DNA of 32,153 nucleotides from a virus: the IMG/VR virus record IMGVR_UViG_3300029624_000048, positions 1 to 32,153 of that record; one strand, written 5' to 3'. The position numbers were made by a program, and so were the translations under genes. The notes under the pieces are model-generated. The model had not been told where the DNA came from. It was given only the letters and a program-made list of their open reading frames with translations, and did not search any database. Positions 22,211 to 31,219 of the stretch are shown one piece after another; position 1 is the stretch's first letter, and every line of letters begins with the position of its first letter.

Positions 22211-23176
22211 TTACGCCTTGATCACGAAGTGACGCTGACGGCTGGAGACCGTCAGGTTACCCGCGAACAGAATCGGATAGAGATAGGCGTCCTGATTGAC
22301 GCTATCCTTCCGGTCCATGATCTTGAAGTTCTTGCCCTTGAACGGACGGAAGAAGAAATAATCCGTGTTCAGGCCGTAGGCCCGTGTTGCCGAGCAATTG
22401 GGATCATGGACGACGCGAGCCGACTTGTAGCCATAGGCCTTGAAGCCGCCGACCGCCTTTTCCTCGCTCATAAACCGCTGGTTGGCCTGCAGAGCGCGCT
22501 CGAAATAGTCGAAATAGGTGGTCCCCATCACGACCAGATCGACCTGCTCATTCCCGCGATCGGTGTTCAGGAAGCTCAGATTGAGCGCCTGAAGGATCGT
22601 GGACGCGCCGGCCGTCAGAGAGTTGTCGGAGAAGTCGAAGGCGTAGTTGCGCCAGAAGGTGTTGGACGACTGGGATGCATCGATCCCGCCGACCGTCGGC
22701 GTTGACGGTGTGTCGGAGACCAGATGCTGCAGACCGCCGAGCGCCTTGCCGTCATTCTCCGTATTGGAGTTGAACAGCGCGGTTCCCACGGCGTTCTTGC
22801 AGGTGGCCATGCCCGCCTTGATCTTGGCCTCGATGAGGTTCAGGATGCGGGACTGGCCGGCGTTCTGGATGTCTTCCAGACCGTCCTGGACGATGTTGGC
22901 ATAGAACTGCTTCCAGGCATAGTTCGCGCTGGTCAGAACGTCGGTCGCCTGAACGTCCAGAAGTTCGGAGCCGGTATACCATCCCGAGGATGTGACCTCG
23001 TTATAGAGCACCTGCTCCAGGATTTCGACGCCGCCATCGGCGAAGTCGGTGTTGCCCTTTTCCATGAGCACGGAGAGAAGGGCATTGTTTTCAAGCACAT
23101 CGTCAGCCGCACTATCGCGGTAATTCGCAATAGCGGCGGAGAACGCCTGGCTATATTCGCTGTTAGGATCAGCCAT
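22211..23176 (-). CDS. Major capsid protein
   Basis: This gene encodes 321 residues. The pattern VLYNEVTSSGWYTGSELLDV, DVLTSANYAWKQFYANIVQD, GLEDIQNAGQSRILNLIEAK and the later WRNYAFDFSD and DLVVMGTTYFDYFERALQAN segments match a family of HK97-fold coat proteins in podovirus-like phages. The C-terminus is beta-rich (YPILFAGNLTVSSRQRHFVI). It is smaller than the P22 coat protein (430 residues), so it appears to lack the extra I-domain. It lies directly after the scaffold, with GGACTTGGA before the ATG. It would form the shell with the portal at one vertex. Confidence 0.8.
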   Translation of the reverse strand: MADPNSEYSQAFSAAIANYRDSAADDVLENNALLSVLMEKGNTDFADGGVEILEQVLYNEVTSSGWYTGSELLDVQATDVLTSANYAWKQFYANIVQDGLEDIQNAGQSRILNLIEAKIKAGMATCKNAVGTALFNSNTENDGKALGGLQHLVSDTPSTPTVGGIDASQSSNTFWRNYAFDFSDNSLTAGASTILQALNLSFLNTDRGNEQVDLVVMGTTYFDYFERALQANQRFMSEEKAVGGFKAYGYKSARVVHDPNCSATRAYGLNTDYFFFRPFKGKNFKIMDRKDSVNQDAYLYPILFAGNLTVSSRQRHFVIKA

Positions 23177-23215
23177 TTTTCCAAGTCCTGTTAATCAAGC
23201 GGACCTGAGCGATAG

Positions 23216-24436
23216 CTATTGAGACAGAAGGGACTTCACGTTGGTTGCATGGACGGCATCACGCAGGGACATCTTGCCCCGATTGACGGTCTGGCCGGTT
23301 GAGCCGGGAGACGGGGTTGCCGCGCTTGCGCGCCTGGCCCGCTCGGCTTCCTGTTTCTGCTGATAGGCTGCGAGCCGCTTGGAGACTTCTTCCTCCTGCA
23401 GCTGCTTGCTCAGTTCAGGGTGAACCCGGACCGCCTTTTCATAGGACTCCTTTACCGCCTTGCGAGGGTTGGTCAGGAATTCGGGGTGAAGCTGCAACAG
23501 CTGCGACGCCTCGTTCACCACGGTCTGCATGTGGGGATATTTCGGCGAGCCGTCTTCATTGACGGCCGTGCTCTCGGTGCGGATCTCGTTGAGAAACGCC
23601 TGTTGAGCCTGCATCTGTTGTTGCTTTTCCCGGCTTTCCTTGTCCGACCGCAACATCTGCTCAATACCATCGATCCGCTTTTCCAAGGGATCATCCCAAT
23701 CCTCGCCTTGAGGATCGGCTTCCTGCTGTCCTTGAGGCTGTTGCCCGCCGAACAGCTGGTCTTGAGTGACGCCGGTCCGCTTGATAAGCTCTGCGATGTA
23801 AGGGGTCGGGTCGCCTTGCCCCCCATTGGTCGCAACAGCGAGACCGAATCCCACAGGATCGCGCGTATAGGCATCATGTTGCTGAAGGAGCCAGCCGGTC
23901 ATGCCGGCCTCGTCCACGCCATAATGCTGCATGAAGTGGCGATGGTGGTCTTGGAATTGGCTGTTTATCGCGTCAAGCTTTTTCCGGCTTTCGGCAGTTG
24001 CCTGCCCATTTTGAGTGATCCATTTATTGATCTCTCTTTCACGCTCTAGGATGAGATTCTTGGCCTCATCAGGTAGAGCTTCGAAGGCTTGACGCCTCTC
24101 CTCGGGCCAGCGCGCGAGCACGCCGGGAGACTCTTGCGAGGCCTGGTCGTCGGGCTGGTCCTGAGAAGAAGGCGTTTGTGAGGGTGCCGCCTGATCGCCC
24201 GCGTCCGGGTTCTCAGGGGCGGTGTTACCAGCATCCGGCTCGGCCCTGGCCGGGGCTTCGCCTTGGCCGGTTTCAGCGGTTGCCAGGTCATCCGTGGCCG
24301 CAGACGACGCCGGGTCCCCGCTATTCTGTTGCTGCACGGATGTCATACCCGCGCGAATGGCATCTCTCAATCGGTTGGTCGATTTTCCGCTTGCAGGCTC
24401 CGTTGTCGGAGGGCTTGCGGGATTTAGTCCGTCCAT
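23216..24436 (-). CDS. Capsid scaffolding protein
   Basis: This gene encodes 406 residues, acidic and Gln/Ala/Pro-rich with a largely disordered N-terminus (1-100). Then comes a helical core with WPEERRQAFEALPDEAKNLI and LEREREINKWITQNGQATAE, and a charged helical C-terminus with basic and Lys/Arg-rich end segments (about 350-406). This layout, and the position immediately upstream of the coat gene, are typical of podovirus internal scaffolds that direct procapsid assembly and then leave. The ATG at 24436 is preceded by AAAGGAG. It overlaps the upstream 111-residue gene by 13 bases. Confidence 0.75.
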   Translation of the reverse strand: MDGLNPASPPTTEPASGKSTNRLRDAIRAGMTSVQQQNSGDPASSAATDDLATAETGQGEAPARAEPDAGNTAPENPDAGDQAAPSQTPSSQDQPDDQASQESPGVLARWPEERRQAFEALPDEAKNLILEREREINKWITQNGQATAESRKKLDAINSQFQDHHRHFMQHYGVDEAGMTGWLLQQHDAYTRDPVGFGLAVATNGGQGDPTPYIAELIKRTGVTQDQLFGGQQPQGQQEADPQGEDWDDPLEKRIDGIEQMLRSDKESREKQQQMQAQQAFLNEIRTESTAVNEDGSPKYPHMQTVVNEASQLLQLHPEFLTNPRKAVKESYEKAVRVHPELSKQLQEEEVSKRLAAYQQKQEAERARRASAATPSPGSTGQTVNRGKMSLRDAVHATNVKSLLSQ

Positions 24437-24759
24437 CCGTGATCAACTCCTTTAGCTAGATCTTCGAGTTCGCGCTTCTTGCGCTCGTTTTCCCGTGCGA
24501 TTTCGCCGGGCTTGATATCGTCGCCGACCTGGCGCAGATTGTGCCTGCGCTCGAATTCGCGCAGCTGGGACCGGGAGGTGATTTCTCCGCCCTCGCGCGT
24601 TGCGACGTTCTGAAACGGCGTGATGTCCGGCACGACATAGGGGCAGGGAAGATCGGAGCGCTTCGGTTTGGCGCGCGCGATCACCTTCTTTTCCCGTTTC
24701 GGCATGGGGTCGTTCTTCAGGAAGCTGAGATCCAGCCCCGAAAAGGAGATTGTGGTCAT
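24424..24759 (-). CDS. Small conserved phage protein upstream of scaffold
   Basis: This gene encodes 111 residues with a Lys/Arg-rich N-terminal third (PKREKKVIARAKPKRSDLPC) followed by PYVVPDITPFQNVATREGGE and RSQLREFERRHNLRQVGDD. The second half looks like a small conserved domain often found beside the capsid genes of podovirus-like phages. The basic start could bind DNA or RNA. No function is known to me. It is separated from the upstream gene by 41 bases of non-coding sequence. Confidence 0.55.
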   Translation of the reverse strand: MTTISFSGLDLSFLKNDPMPKREKKVIARAKPKRSDLPCPYVVPDITPFQNVATREGGEITSRSQLREFERRHNLRQVGDDIKPGEIARENERKKRELEDLAKGVDHGWTD

Positions 24760-24800
24760 TGAAACACCTGTTCTGCGTCAGCTATCTCTGGCATCGATGA

Positions 24801-25085
24801 TCAGGCTGCCAGCAGGAACAGCACCGCCTCTTCGTCATCCTGCTCAGCCCGCGCCCGTCGGTGATCGGCAAGCTGTTTCTTCAGCTTTGCCAACTCGCCG
24901 TGAATTGCCTCAAGCCTGGGATCGGGCGCGAAGGCTTGCGGCAGGGGTCGGGACGGCTCCGGTGTTGCGCCTGACGGCGTTGTGACCCTTGCCTTTTCCT
25001 TACGCCTGATGCGCTTTCTGGCATTGTCGAGCTTGCGGTAGCGCTCGAGAGCGGCTTCGTATTCTTCCTGCGTAAGGTAGGACAT
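24801..25085 (-). CDS. Small helical protein, unknown
   Basis: This gene encodes 94 residues. The first half is basic and helical (YEAALERYRKLDNARKRIRR), then a Pro-rich linker, then a coiled-coil-like helix (LEAIHGELAKLKKQLADHRR) and a short hydrophobic end (AVLFLLAA). The ATG shares one base with the portal stop (TGATG). It may help portal or scaffold assembly, judged only from position. Confidence 0.55.
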   Translation of the reverse strand: MSYLTQEEYEAALERYRKLDNARKRIRRKEKARVTTPSGATPEPSRPLPQAFAPDPRLEAIHGELAKLKKQLADHRRARAEQDDEEAVLFLLAA

Positions 25086-27745
25086 CAGGCAAAGGTCTCG
25101 ACACGGCCGGACTTGTCAAACTTGAGCGGGCGCTCGCCGGGCTGCAGCTTGTCGAGCAACTCGCGAATATCGCCGGGGTTCTCGCCAATGACGACAGCGG
25201 CATTCCTGCCCGTCTTCGGGTCTTTCCTGAGCGAACGCGGCGCCGTCTGATAGCGGATCAGCGCTTCCATCACGTCCTGCGTCTCGTCCTGCTGCTGCGC
25301 AATGCCCTGAATCGCCTGTGCGATCATCACCTGCTGTTTTGAAAGGGTTTCCTGACCCTGCTGCAATTGCTGTGACAGCATCTCGACCGCCTTCATCACC
25401 TCGGAGCGCAGACCCTCGCCGGTCTTGACTTCCATCTCGCCCGAGGCGACCTGCTGATCGAACTGCGTCTTTTGCTGATCCATGGCGCGGCGGGCTTCCA
25501 TGTCCTCGCGCTTCATCTGGCGATCTTCCGCCTGACCCTGGCGATCAGCTTGCGCATTCTGCTGATTGGACTGGAGTTCCTGATAGCGCAGACCCTGGTC
25601 GAACTCGGCATTGCGCCGGTTCAGGTCCATCTCTTCGCGGCGAAGCGCCAGATCCTGTTCGCTGGTCTCGCGGCTGACCTGCGCTTCCTGAGCCCGGCTC
25701 TGGACCTCAAGGCCCTTCAGCTGGATTTCCTTTTCCTTCAGCACGATTTCACGGCCCTTGATCTCGCGCTCAAAAGCCATTTCCTGCGCTTTTTCTGCCC
25801 GCTCGGCCTCGGTCTTTTGCTGCTCCATGGCCAGCTTGCGCTCTTCAAGCTGCATCTCGGCCTGAACCTTCTGAAGCTCGGGATCTTCACGCGGCGGCAT
25901 GTTCTCGATCTGCTCGAATGCGTCTTCAAACGACTCCTCAAGCGTGCGCCCGATCTTGAAGCCGCCAAGCGTGAACATCATCAGCTCCTTGAAGAACGGC
26001 GCTTGTGACGGATTCTGCTGAATGGCCGGGATGCCGCGCTCAAGTGCTTGCGTCAGAACCGTCATCAGCTCCATGCGCTGCTGTTTTTCCGTCTGCTCGT
26101 CTTCAAAGACCGTGACATCGGTCTCGACGTCGATATTGTAGTTGCGACGGTCATCAGATCGCAGGATTGCCGAGACCTCTTCCCATGTGGCGGCTTCTGC
26201 CGTGGCCTTGACGGCCTCGAGGTCTTCGTCATCAATCGGCGGCGGCGGTGCAGGCTGGCCGGCCTGACGGGCCTGCTCAGCAATCTGCTTGTGCTGTTCG
26301 GCCTGCTGCAGCATCGCCATGGCCTGCTGCTTCTCGTAAGCCATCGGCAGGACGATGCCGGTCATCTGCTGCAACTGATCGCGCCCGAAGAACTGCGCGA
26401 TCATCTCCGCCTTCATCCGGTAGAGCGTGACGACGAAGCGGTCGACTTCCTTCTTTTTCCGCCGCATCCGGCCGGAGCCGAACTGCGCCTTGATCGATTG
26501 CGCGGTGGCGGTCTCGTCTTTTTCCGTCGCCCCGCGCATGATATCCGAAATGCCGGTGATCTCGTAGATGCGCTGGATGAGCTCTATAGAGCGCTGTGCA
26601 AGCCCCTGAATGGCGACGATGATGGGCTGGAGGTCGCGCGTTGCAAACGCCTTCTCAAGCCCGCCAGCGGCCTGGAGCATCTGGAAATTCTTGTAGGCCA
26701 GGAACTCGCCGTCCTGCAGCTTGCCCAGATTGGCCAGGGTGCCCTCACCGTCTTCGGAACTGGCATCGTAAATGCCGCAATATTTCAGCGCGGCGACAAG
26801 TTTCCACAGCCGCGTATTGACGCGATCAAGCTCGTCGGCCTGGTCCTTGTACTGGAAGAACTCGGGGCGCGGAATGAGGCTTGAGGATGTCTTGACGGCG
26901 TAGAGCGGGCGCGGGCACGGGAAAAAGTTTTCAAGCTGATAAGGGTCTTCTTCGCGTTCCAGCTCGTGTGGATAGTCGTCGGCAACGTAAACGCGGATCT
27001 TTTCCGGCTTGTACCAGATTTCCCAGACGCGGGCGCGCTTGAAAGATCCATCCTTCTTGGAGTCAGCATCGATGTTTTCTTCTTCGATGACCTGATTGAT
27101 CGGGATGTGATCGGCGTGTTCGGGCCAGCGCTTTTGCAGATCGCTCTTGGTGAACAGCAGCTCGCGGGCAACCCAGGGAATATCGTCCCATGAACGGCCA
27201 TTGCCGTGGCGGAAGGCTTTCCACTCGACATGCTTGAAGCGGACATCCTGATAACGGATGCGCTGGGCTGTATCGCCGGTCTCTTCATCCTCGTAATCTT
27301 CAAGGACCGGATTATACTCGATCCAGCACACGCCGCGACCGGGAAGCAGCGTGTCTTCCACAGCCAATTCGATCTGGCTGTCGGGCTCGTAGCGATTGGT
27401 ACACGCGGTAAGCGCGCGCTCCATGACCAGAGCCGCCGTGCGGGCCGTCTTGTTGGCCTTGCCGGGCAACGGGAAGGCCCGGCGCACATCCGGGTTGCCA
27501 AGGTTCTCGAACAGCGAGCCCTTCTGCACCTCGGTATTCGCCCACAGGATGTTGATCCGCTTCTCGAACTGGCCGCCGCCCTCATAATGCTCGCGGTCGT
27601 CCATGTAGCGGCACTGGACATCGTCGCCGTTCCTGCGGAACTTTTCTTCACGCTTGGCCGCGCAGTCGAGCTGGGTATGCCAGAACGAGGCCGTCTTGCG
27701 CTGTTGCTGCTTGTCCAGCGTGTCGCCGTCGTTGGTCTGCGCCAT
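25085..27745 (-). CDS. Portal protein, P22-like with very long C-terminal coil
   Basis: This gene encodes 886 residues. The first 560 residues show the P22-like portal pattern (NILWANTEVQKGSLFENLGN, WIEYNPVLEDYEDEETGD, YQDVRFKHVEWKAFRHG, WVARELLFTKSDLQKRWPEH, GISDIMRGATEKDETATAQS, AQFGSGRMRRKKKEVDRFV). Residues about 612-790 are an extended Gln/Glu/Arg-rich coiled coil, comparable to or longer than the barrel helix of P22 gp1 (725 residues in total), and the C-terminal 60 residues are distinct. Portals form a dodecamer at one capsid vertex through which DNA is packaged and ejected. The gene follows the large terminase by 32 bases. Confidence 0.85.
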   Translation of the reverse strand: MAQTNDGDTLDKQQQRKTASFWHTQLDCAAKREEKFRRNGDDVQCRYMDDREHYEGGGQFEKRINILWANTEVQKGSLFENLGNPDVRRAFPLPGKANKTARTAALVMERALTACTNRYEPDSQIELAVEDTLLPGRGVCWIEYNPVLEDYEDEETGDTAQRIRYQDVRFKHVEWKAFRHGNGRSWDDIPWVARELLFTKSDLQKRWPEHADHIPINQVIEEENIDADSKKDGSFKRARVWEIWYKPEKIRVYVADDYPHELEREEDPYQLENFFPCPRPLYAVKTSSSLIPRPEFFQYKDQADELDRVNTRLWKLVAALKYCGIYDASSEDGEGTLANLGKLQDGEFLAYKNFQMLQAAGGLEKAFATRDLQPIIVAIQGLAQRSIELIQRIYEITGISDIMRGATEKDETATAQSIKAQFGSGRMRRKKKEVDRFVVTLYRMKAEMIAQFFGRDQLQQMTGIVLPMAYEKQQAMAMLQQAEQHKQIAEQARQAGQPAPPPPIDDEDLEAVKATAEAATWEEVSAILRSDDRRNYNIDVETDVTVFEDEQTEKQQRMELMTVLTQALERGIPAIQQNPSQAPFFKELMMFTLGGFKIGRTLEESFEDAFEQIENMPPREDPELQKVQAEMQLEERKLAMEQQKTEAERAEKAQEMAFEREIKGREIVLKEKEIQLKGLEVQSRAQEAQVSRETSEQDLALRREEMDLNRRNAEFDQGLRYQELQSNQQNAQADRQGQAEDRQMKREDMEARRAMDQQKTQFDQQVASGEMEVKTGEGLRSEVMKAVEMLSQQLQQGQETLSKQQVMIAQAIQGIAQQQDETQDVMEALIRYQTAPRSLRKDPKTGRNAAVVIGENPGDIRELLDKLQPGERPLKFDKSGRVETFA

Positions 27746-27777
27746 GCTACAGCCTTGCCGACGGTTTCATGAGGATA

Positions 27778-29109
27778 TCAGTCAAGCGCTCTGTTCTTTC
27801 TTTGATAGTGGGCCTCCAGCTCGTCCATGGTCATGGCGTTGCGGGGCATTGGGTTCGTGACTTCTTCAGGGGCCGGAGGCGGCAAGTCCTGCATCACCTG
27901 GCAGCCATAGGAAAACGCATCGCCGGGATGGCTGGCCCAATCGTGCAGAGGGTCCTTGCTGAACACCTGAAGATCGGGATTGAACTCGTACGACCAGGCT
28001 CTCAGGCCATCGAGGCCGAGATCGCAATTGGTCTCGTGGATCTCACAGCGCTCCATGATGGTGCGCGCCGCATTGATCCGGTTGGAGACGAGCGTACGCG
28101 GGACGACGCCGCATTTGCTGAGCCCGAAGGCCCTTGCAAACTGCTCAAACGCGCTGTGCTTGCTCAGGAACGCCTTGTTCGTTGCGTCATGGGGCAACCA
28201 TACCCGGCCGAGCTTCCAGCCGTTCTGCTTCAAAAGCTCCTGAATGCGAACAATCCAGTCCTGTGCATCGAAGCCGCTGTCGCCATCATAATGCAGGACG
28301 GCAAACCCGCCGATGCGGCGCTGCCAGTACCACCAGCTTGCCGTGTCCCTGAAGCCGAGGTCGGATGCGATCTCGATGCCGGGGCCGCTCGGGTCGTACA
28401 TCACACCGTCATGAATGCGCCCGTCCTTTTCGGCATCGCTGACCCAGCGTCCGAGGATCGCGCCTTTCTGCACGCCGTAGCCGCCTTCCCAGACATGCTC
28501 GGCAGCGTCCGGGTCGGTCAGCTTGTCGTGCTCCATTTCCTTCTTGAGCACGTCCGGGAACCATGGGTTGTCCCGCCAGTTGACCATAACGCTGATCGAT
28601 TCCGGGTGCGGGCTCTTGCGGAAGAACACATCAATCGGATCGGTACGATGGCGCGGGTTCCAGCTTGCCCAAATCTCCGAGCCGGCCTTGCGGATGGTCG
28701 GGCGAAGCAGATCGAGCGAGACTTGGCTGAGCGTCTGCGCCTCTTCGATCCAGGCGATGTCATAGCCCTCAAGCGACTTGATGGTGTCGCTGTTATAGGA
28801 CTGCATGCCCCGGAATATGATCAGCGAGCCGTTGGCGCCGCGTATCTCTGTCTCAAGGATCGTGAAATGCTTCTCAAGACCGAGCTTGGAGATCTTGTCG
28901 ACGAGAAGCTGCTTGACGCTGTCCTTGATGGAGTTCTGGACTTCACGGATGCAGACGACACGCAAGGGGCGTGCATACGTGCGAACGATGATCTGCTCAG
29001 CGAAGAAATGCGACTTGGCTCCGCCTCTGCCTCCGTACAGTCCTTTGTACCTCGCCGGCCGCAGCATGCACTGCATTTTGCGAGGTACATCGACCCTTAT
29101 TGTTGGCAA
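27778..29109 (-). CDS. terL: Terminase large subunit
   Basis: This gene encodes 443 residues. Walker A is GGRGGAKS at 26-33, Walker B DIAWIEEA at 117-124, and [10 protein letters not shown] (149-158) is the coupling motif. The nuclease region shows D250 (IASDLGFRD), D308 (LPHDAT) and D397 (HPGDAFSY), the acidic triad of the RNase-H-like fold. It is the motor that pumps DNA into the procapsid and cuts it. The only clear start is TTG at 29109, since an in-frame stop lies just upstream and the next Met is residue 12. The first 20 residues ([20 protein letters not shown]) match family N-termini, so the gene is not truncated. It overlaps the homing endonuclease gene by 13 bases. Confidence 0.9.
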   Translation of the reverse strand: MPTIRVDVPRKMQCMLRPARYKGLYGGRGGAKSHFFAEQIIVRTYARPLRVVCIREVQNSIKDSVKQLLVDKISKLGLEKHFTILETEIRGANGSLIIFRGMQSYNSDTIKSLEGYDIAWIEEAQTLSQVSLDLLRPTIRKAGSEIWASWNPRHRTDPIDVFFRKSPHPESISVMVNWRDNPWFPDVLKKEMEHDKLTDPDAAEHVWEGGYGVQKGAILGRWVSDAEKDGRIHDGVMYDPSGPGIEIASDLGFRDTASWWYWQRRIGGFAVLHYDGDSGFDAQDWIVRIQELLKQNGWKLGRVWLPHDATNKAFLSKHSAFEQFARAFGLSKCGVVPRTLVSNRINAARTIMERCEIHETNCDLGLDGLRAWSYEFNPDLQVFSKDPLHDWASHPGDAFSYGCQVMQDLPPPAPEEVTNPMPRNAMTMDELEAHYQRKNRALD

Positions 29110-29771
29110 CGCCTTAAGTCTGAATCGCTAAAAGCAACATCAATTGGCTTCCCGGCCTTGAGTCGATAGCTGACCTTTGTGCGATCCAACCCCTTTATTC
29201 GACACCACTCGCTAAGCGTCTTGCGTTGGCCATCGATTATGAGAAAGACTGAAGAGCGCTTGTTGTTTGCCTGCTCAGAGATCGTTGCCCAGCGGCAATT
29301 TTCAGGCTCATAGTCGCCATTGACATCTATCCGATCAATGGTCATTCCAGCAGGGTGACTGCCCATGTCCTTGAGGAAGGACTCGAATTGATCCCACCGA
29401 GCACAGACTTTTATGCCGCGCCCTCCATAGTTGGGATATTCTGAGTTTTTGGCGCTCATACAACGCGAGCGCATATCCTTCCAAATCTTGTACTCTGGCA
29501 TGTTACTACTGCCGTGCGTCGTGTTGCGCTCGGCGAGTTGATTTGACTTCACGCACCCGCATGATGTTGTGTGACCAGTTCGTGCATCTTTGATGCTCGT
29601 GATCGTTTTGCCGCCACAGTCGCAATCAAACAGCCATTTATGGCCGTTCCACTTGGGATCGCGTTCAATCAGCCTTACTGCAACAAGGCGACCAAAGCGC
29701 TGCCCTGCATAGTCCTTGAGTGGGCGATTGCGCTTCTTGCCTCCCGGCTTTTCAGTCCTAAGCGTCGCCAT
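29097..29771 (-). CDS. HNH-like homing endonuclease inserted beside the large terminase
   Basis: This gene encodes 224 residues. The pattern is FGRLVAVRL, then FDCDCGG and CGC (C50, C52, C71, C73, a zinc knuckle), [60 protein letters not shown] and [13 protein letters not shown]. This is a common phage HNH-type endonuclease family; D146-R147 and the NCRWA segment are part of its active-site region. The C-terminus ([20 protein letters not shown]) is a DNA-binding helix of the NUMOD/IENR type. It is free-standing and lies between the small-terminase-region gene (14-base overlap) and terL (13-base overlap). It probably spreads by cutting the same site in related phages. Confidence 0.78.
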   Translation of the reverse strand: MATLRTEKPGGKKRNRPLKDYAGQRFGRLVAVRLIERDPKWNGHKWLFDCDCGGKTITSIKDARTGHTTSCGCVKSNQLAERNTTHGSSNMPEYKIWKDMRSRCMSAKNSEYPNYGGRGIKVCARWDQFESFLKDMGSHPAGMTIDRIDVNGDYEPENCRWATISEQANNKRSSVFLIIDGQRKTLSEWCRIKGLDRTKVSYRLKAGKPIDVAFSDSDLRRCQQ

Positions 29772-30054
29772 CTTCACTCTTCGGGTCGACGATGTGGAAA
29801 GCGACATCGTGCTGGTGGTTTATCGGGCCTTCGCCGCCTTCGCCTGTATGAGACTGGGCAGGCTTGCCATAGGCTCGATCAAACAGCTCCTTGATGGCTG
29901 ACACGCGCGCTGTTTCGCTTTCAGCCTCGTTTGCAAGACGAGCGAGTTCTCTCAAAGCGCTTGGCGTATATTGCCGCGCGAGTTCCCGCAGATCGGATGT
30001 TGCCTTGTTCGGCACACCTTTTTTACGTCCTGCTTTCTTCCGCTGCTGTTCCAT
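29758..30054 (-). CDS. Small protein of the terminase region (possible small terminase)
   Basis: This gene encodes 98 residues. [20 protein letters not shown] and [20 protein letters not shown] form a compact basic and helical pattern that recurs just upstream of terminase genes in many phages. It may be the small terminase, which recognises the packaging site, or a terminase-associated protein. The ATG at 30054 is two bases after the upstream stop. The HNH gene now separates it from terL. Confidence 0.6.
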   Translation of the reverse strand: MEQQRKKAGRKKGVPNKATSDLRELARQYTPSALRELARLANEAESETARVSAIKELFDRAYGKPAQSHTGEGGEGPINHQHDVAFHIVDPKSEDGDA

Positions 30055-30056
30055 GC

Positions 30057-30299
30057 CTATTTTTTCTGGCGAAGCTTTCGCATCCCTTCTCTGGCGCGTT
30101 GTTTGTTGAGTTCGTGGTGTGCCTTGCGCCATCTTGCTTGGCGCTGTGCGTTATTAACTGGCTGATGCTCTCTGATGCCGTTATTAACAAGCGCGACCGT
30201 GACGGCCTTTGGCATACAGCGGTGAATGCGGCCAATGAGGGCAAGATTGCCGCCGCACACATCGCAGTGCTCAGGCAAGGCGGGCGAACTTTTCTTCAC
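30057..30299 (-). CDS. Small basic zinc-finger-like protein
   Basis: This gene encodes 80 residues from GTG 30299. HCDVCGGN (C12, C15) and HRCM (H26, C28) could form a small metal site, and the rest is basic (NAQRQARWRKAHHELNKQRA). Upstream, an ATG overlapping the preceding stop as ATGA opens a 12-codon frame that could become the N-terminus if one base were gained or lost near 30275-30285, so the true start is uncertain. It probably binds nucleic acid. No family is named. Confidence 0.5.
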   Translation of the reverse strand: MKKSSPALPEHCDVCGGNLALIGRIHRCMPKAVTVALVNNGIREHQPVNNAQRQARWRKAHHELNKQRAREGMRKLRQKK

Positions 30300-30305
30300 G
30301 CGGTG

Positions 30306-30698
30306 TCATTGGTCAGCCTCAAGCTCTTCAATCATGCAAGACGCCAGAGGGCGATAGCATTCCCAGAGCTTTATGGTCTCATACGTCACTGTGAATACGC
30401 CGATGGGCGTGTTATACTGCGCGTGTGGCACGACATGACCATCGGCATCGGGGTCTTGTCCGTTCCACCGTGCCATTTTCCGAGCCAGCCTCTCGACGCG
30501 CTGATTTCTGGAAAGAGTCATTCCGTTTGCAGCGTCAGCATTTGCTTTCGCAACGACACTGTCGGCATATTCCTTGGCCTTGCGGTCTCTGACCTCTTCC
30601 GGTTCGGTGCCGTCATCGCCGGGATAGCGGATGCCGAGCATCGGCCCCGGATCTGTGCCGGTCAGAATTGCCTCGCGTCGCCTGAATTCGTCACTCAC
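30306..30698 (-). CDS. Small protein of unknown function
   Basis: This gene encodes 130 residues from a GTG start that overlaps the previous stop by eight bases (GTGAGTGA). An ATG farther upstream would read deep into the preceding gene and is unlikely. It has an acidic middle (GDDGTEPEEVRDRKAKEYAD), a basic patch (RVERLARKMARW) and a C-terminal segment with two cysteines (LWECYRPLASCMIEELE). I recognise no domain. Confidence 0.55.
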   Translation of the reverse strand: MSDEFRRREAILTGTDPGPMLGIRYPGDDGTEPEEVRDRKAKEYADSVVAKANADAANGMTLSRNQRVERLARKMARWNGQDPDADGHVVPHAQYNTPIGVFTVTYETIKLWECYRPLASCMIEELEADQ

Positions 30699-31020
30699 TT
30701 TGAGACTCGTCTTTCTGTTCCCACTTGGAACAAAGGGAAAGGTCAGTGGTGACCGGAGCGAAGCCATTGGGGATTTCAACTCTTAGCCCGAATGCAGTAA
30801 CGCCTGCAGTGCCGACTGGCACAATGTTGGCACCGATGATGTGACCACGTTTCGTGACCGCCTTGCCCTGCTTGGGGATATTCCAGCATAGGCCAATATG
30901 GCTGGCCTCTTCCTGTTGCATTTGATCCCAATGCTTACAGGTTGCGCAGCGGCGTGTGTGACCTTGGGAGCCGGCCTTGATGAGGTTCTGAATCTCGTCT
31001 GAGAGCTCGTCGTCAGTCAT
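30691..31020 (-). CDS. Small four-cysteine protein, unknown
   Basis: This gene encodes 109 residues. RRCATCKHWDQ (C25, C28), GLCWNIP (C45) and LCSKWEQ (C97) give a CxxC-x16-C-x51-C layout that could bind zinc. A W follows two of these sites, as in small phage proteins with a CxxCxxW signature. The start is ATG 31020, placed in an eight-base overlap with the preceding stop (ATGACTGA). A longer reading from 31110 runs through the previous gene in another frame. No function is assigned. Confidence 0.6.
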   Translation of the reverse strand: MTDDELSDEIQNLIKAGSQGHTRRCATCKHWDQMQQEEASHIGLCWNIPKQGKAVTKRGHIIGANIVPVGTAGVTAFGLRVEIPNGFAPVTTDLSLCSKWEQKDESQSE

Positions 31021-31219
31021 TCTTGGACCTTGGCTCGCAGATGCCGGTCTCCGGATCAATTGTGAACTGTTGGCCAGTCTCAGGTTTGAACGGGAACCCG
31101 TTCTCGTCAATCAGCGGAAGCGAACGCCCATCATATGTTACACTGGCGCAGCCAGTGTTTTCTTCCGATGGCACAAAGCGGATATGCTGATCTGCTTGAA
31201 ATGGGCTCTCGTCAGTCAT
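31013..31219 (-). CDS. Short protein, unknown
   Basis: This gene encodes 68 residues, acidic, with Pro-Glu-Thr-Gly turns repeated twice (KPETGQQFTIDPETGICEP). It starts with MTDESP and ends with KND, within overlapping ATGACTGA junctions on both sides. No domain is recognised. Confidence 0.5.
   Translation of the reverse strand: MTDESPFQADQHIRFVPSEENTGCASVTYDGRSLPLIDENGFPFKPETGQQFTIDPETGICEPRSKND

Noticed and set aside
23420-24049. Long open frames on the plus strand opposite scaffold, portal and terminase (hundreds of codons)
   Set aside because: They mirror GC-rich codon bias of real minus-strand genes, show no domains, and have no ribosome-binding sites or operon logic.
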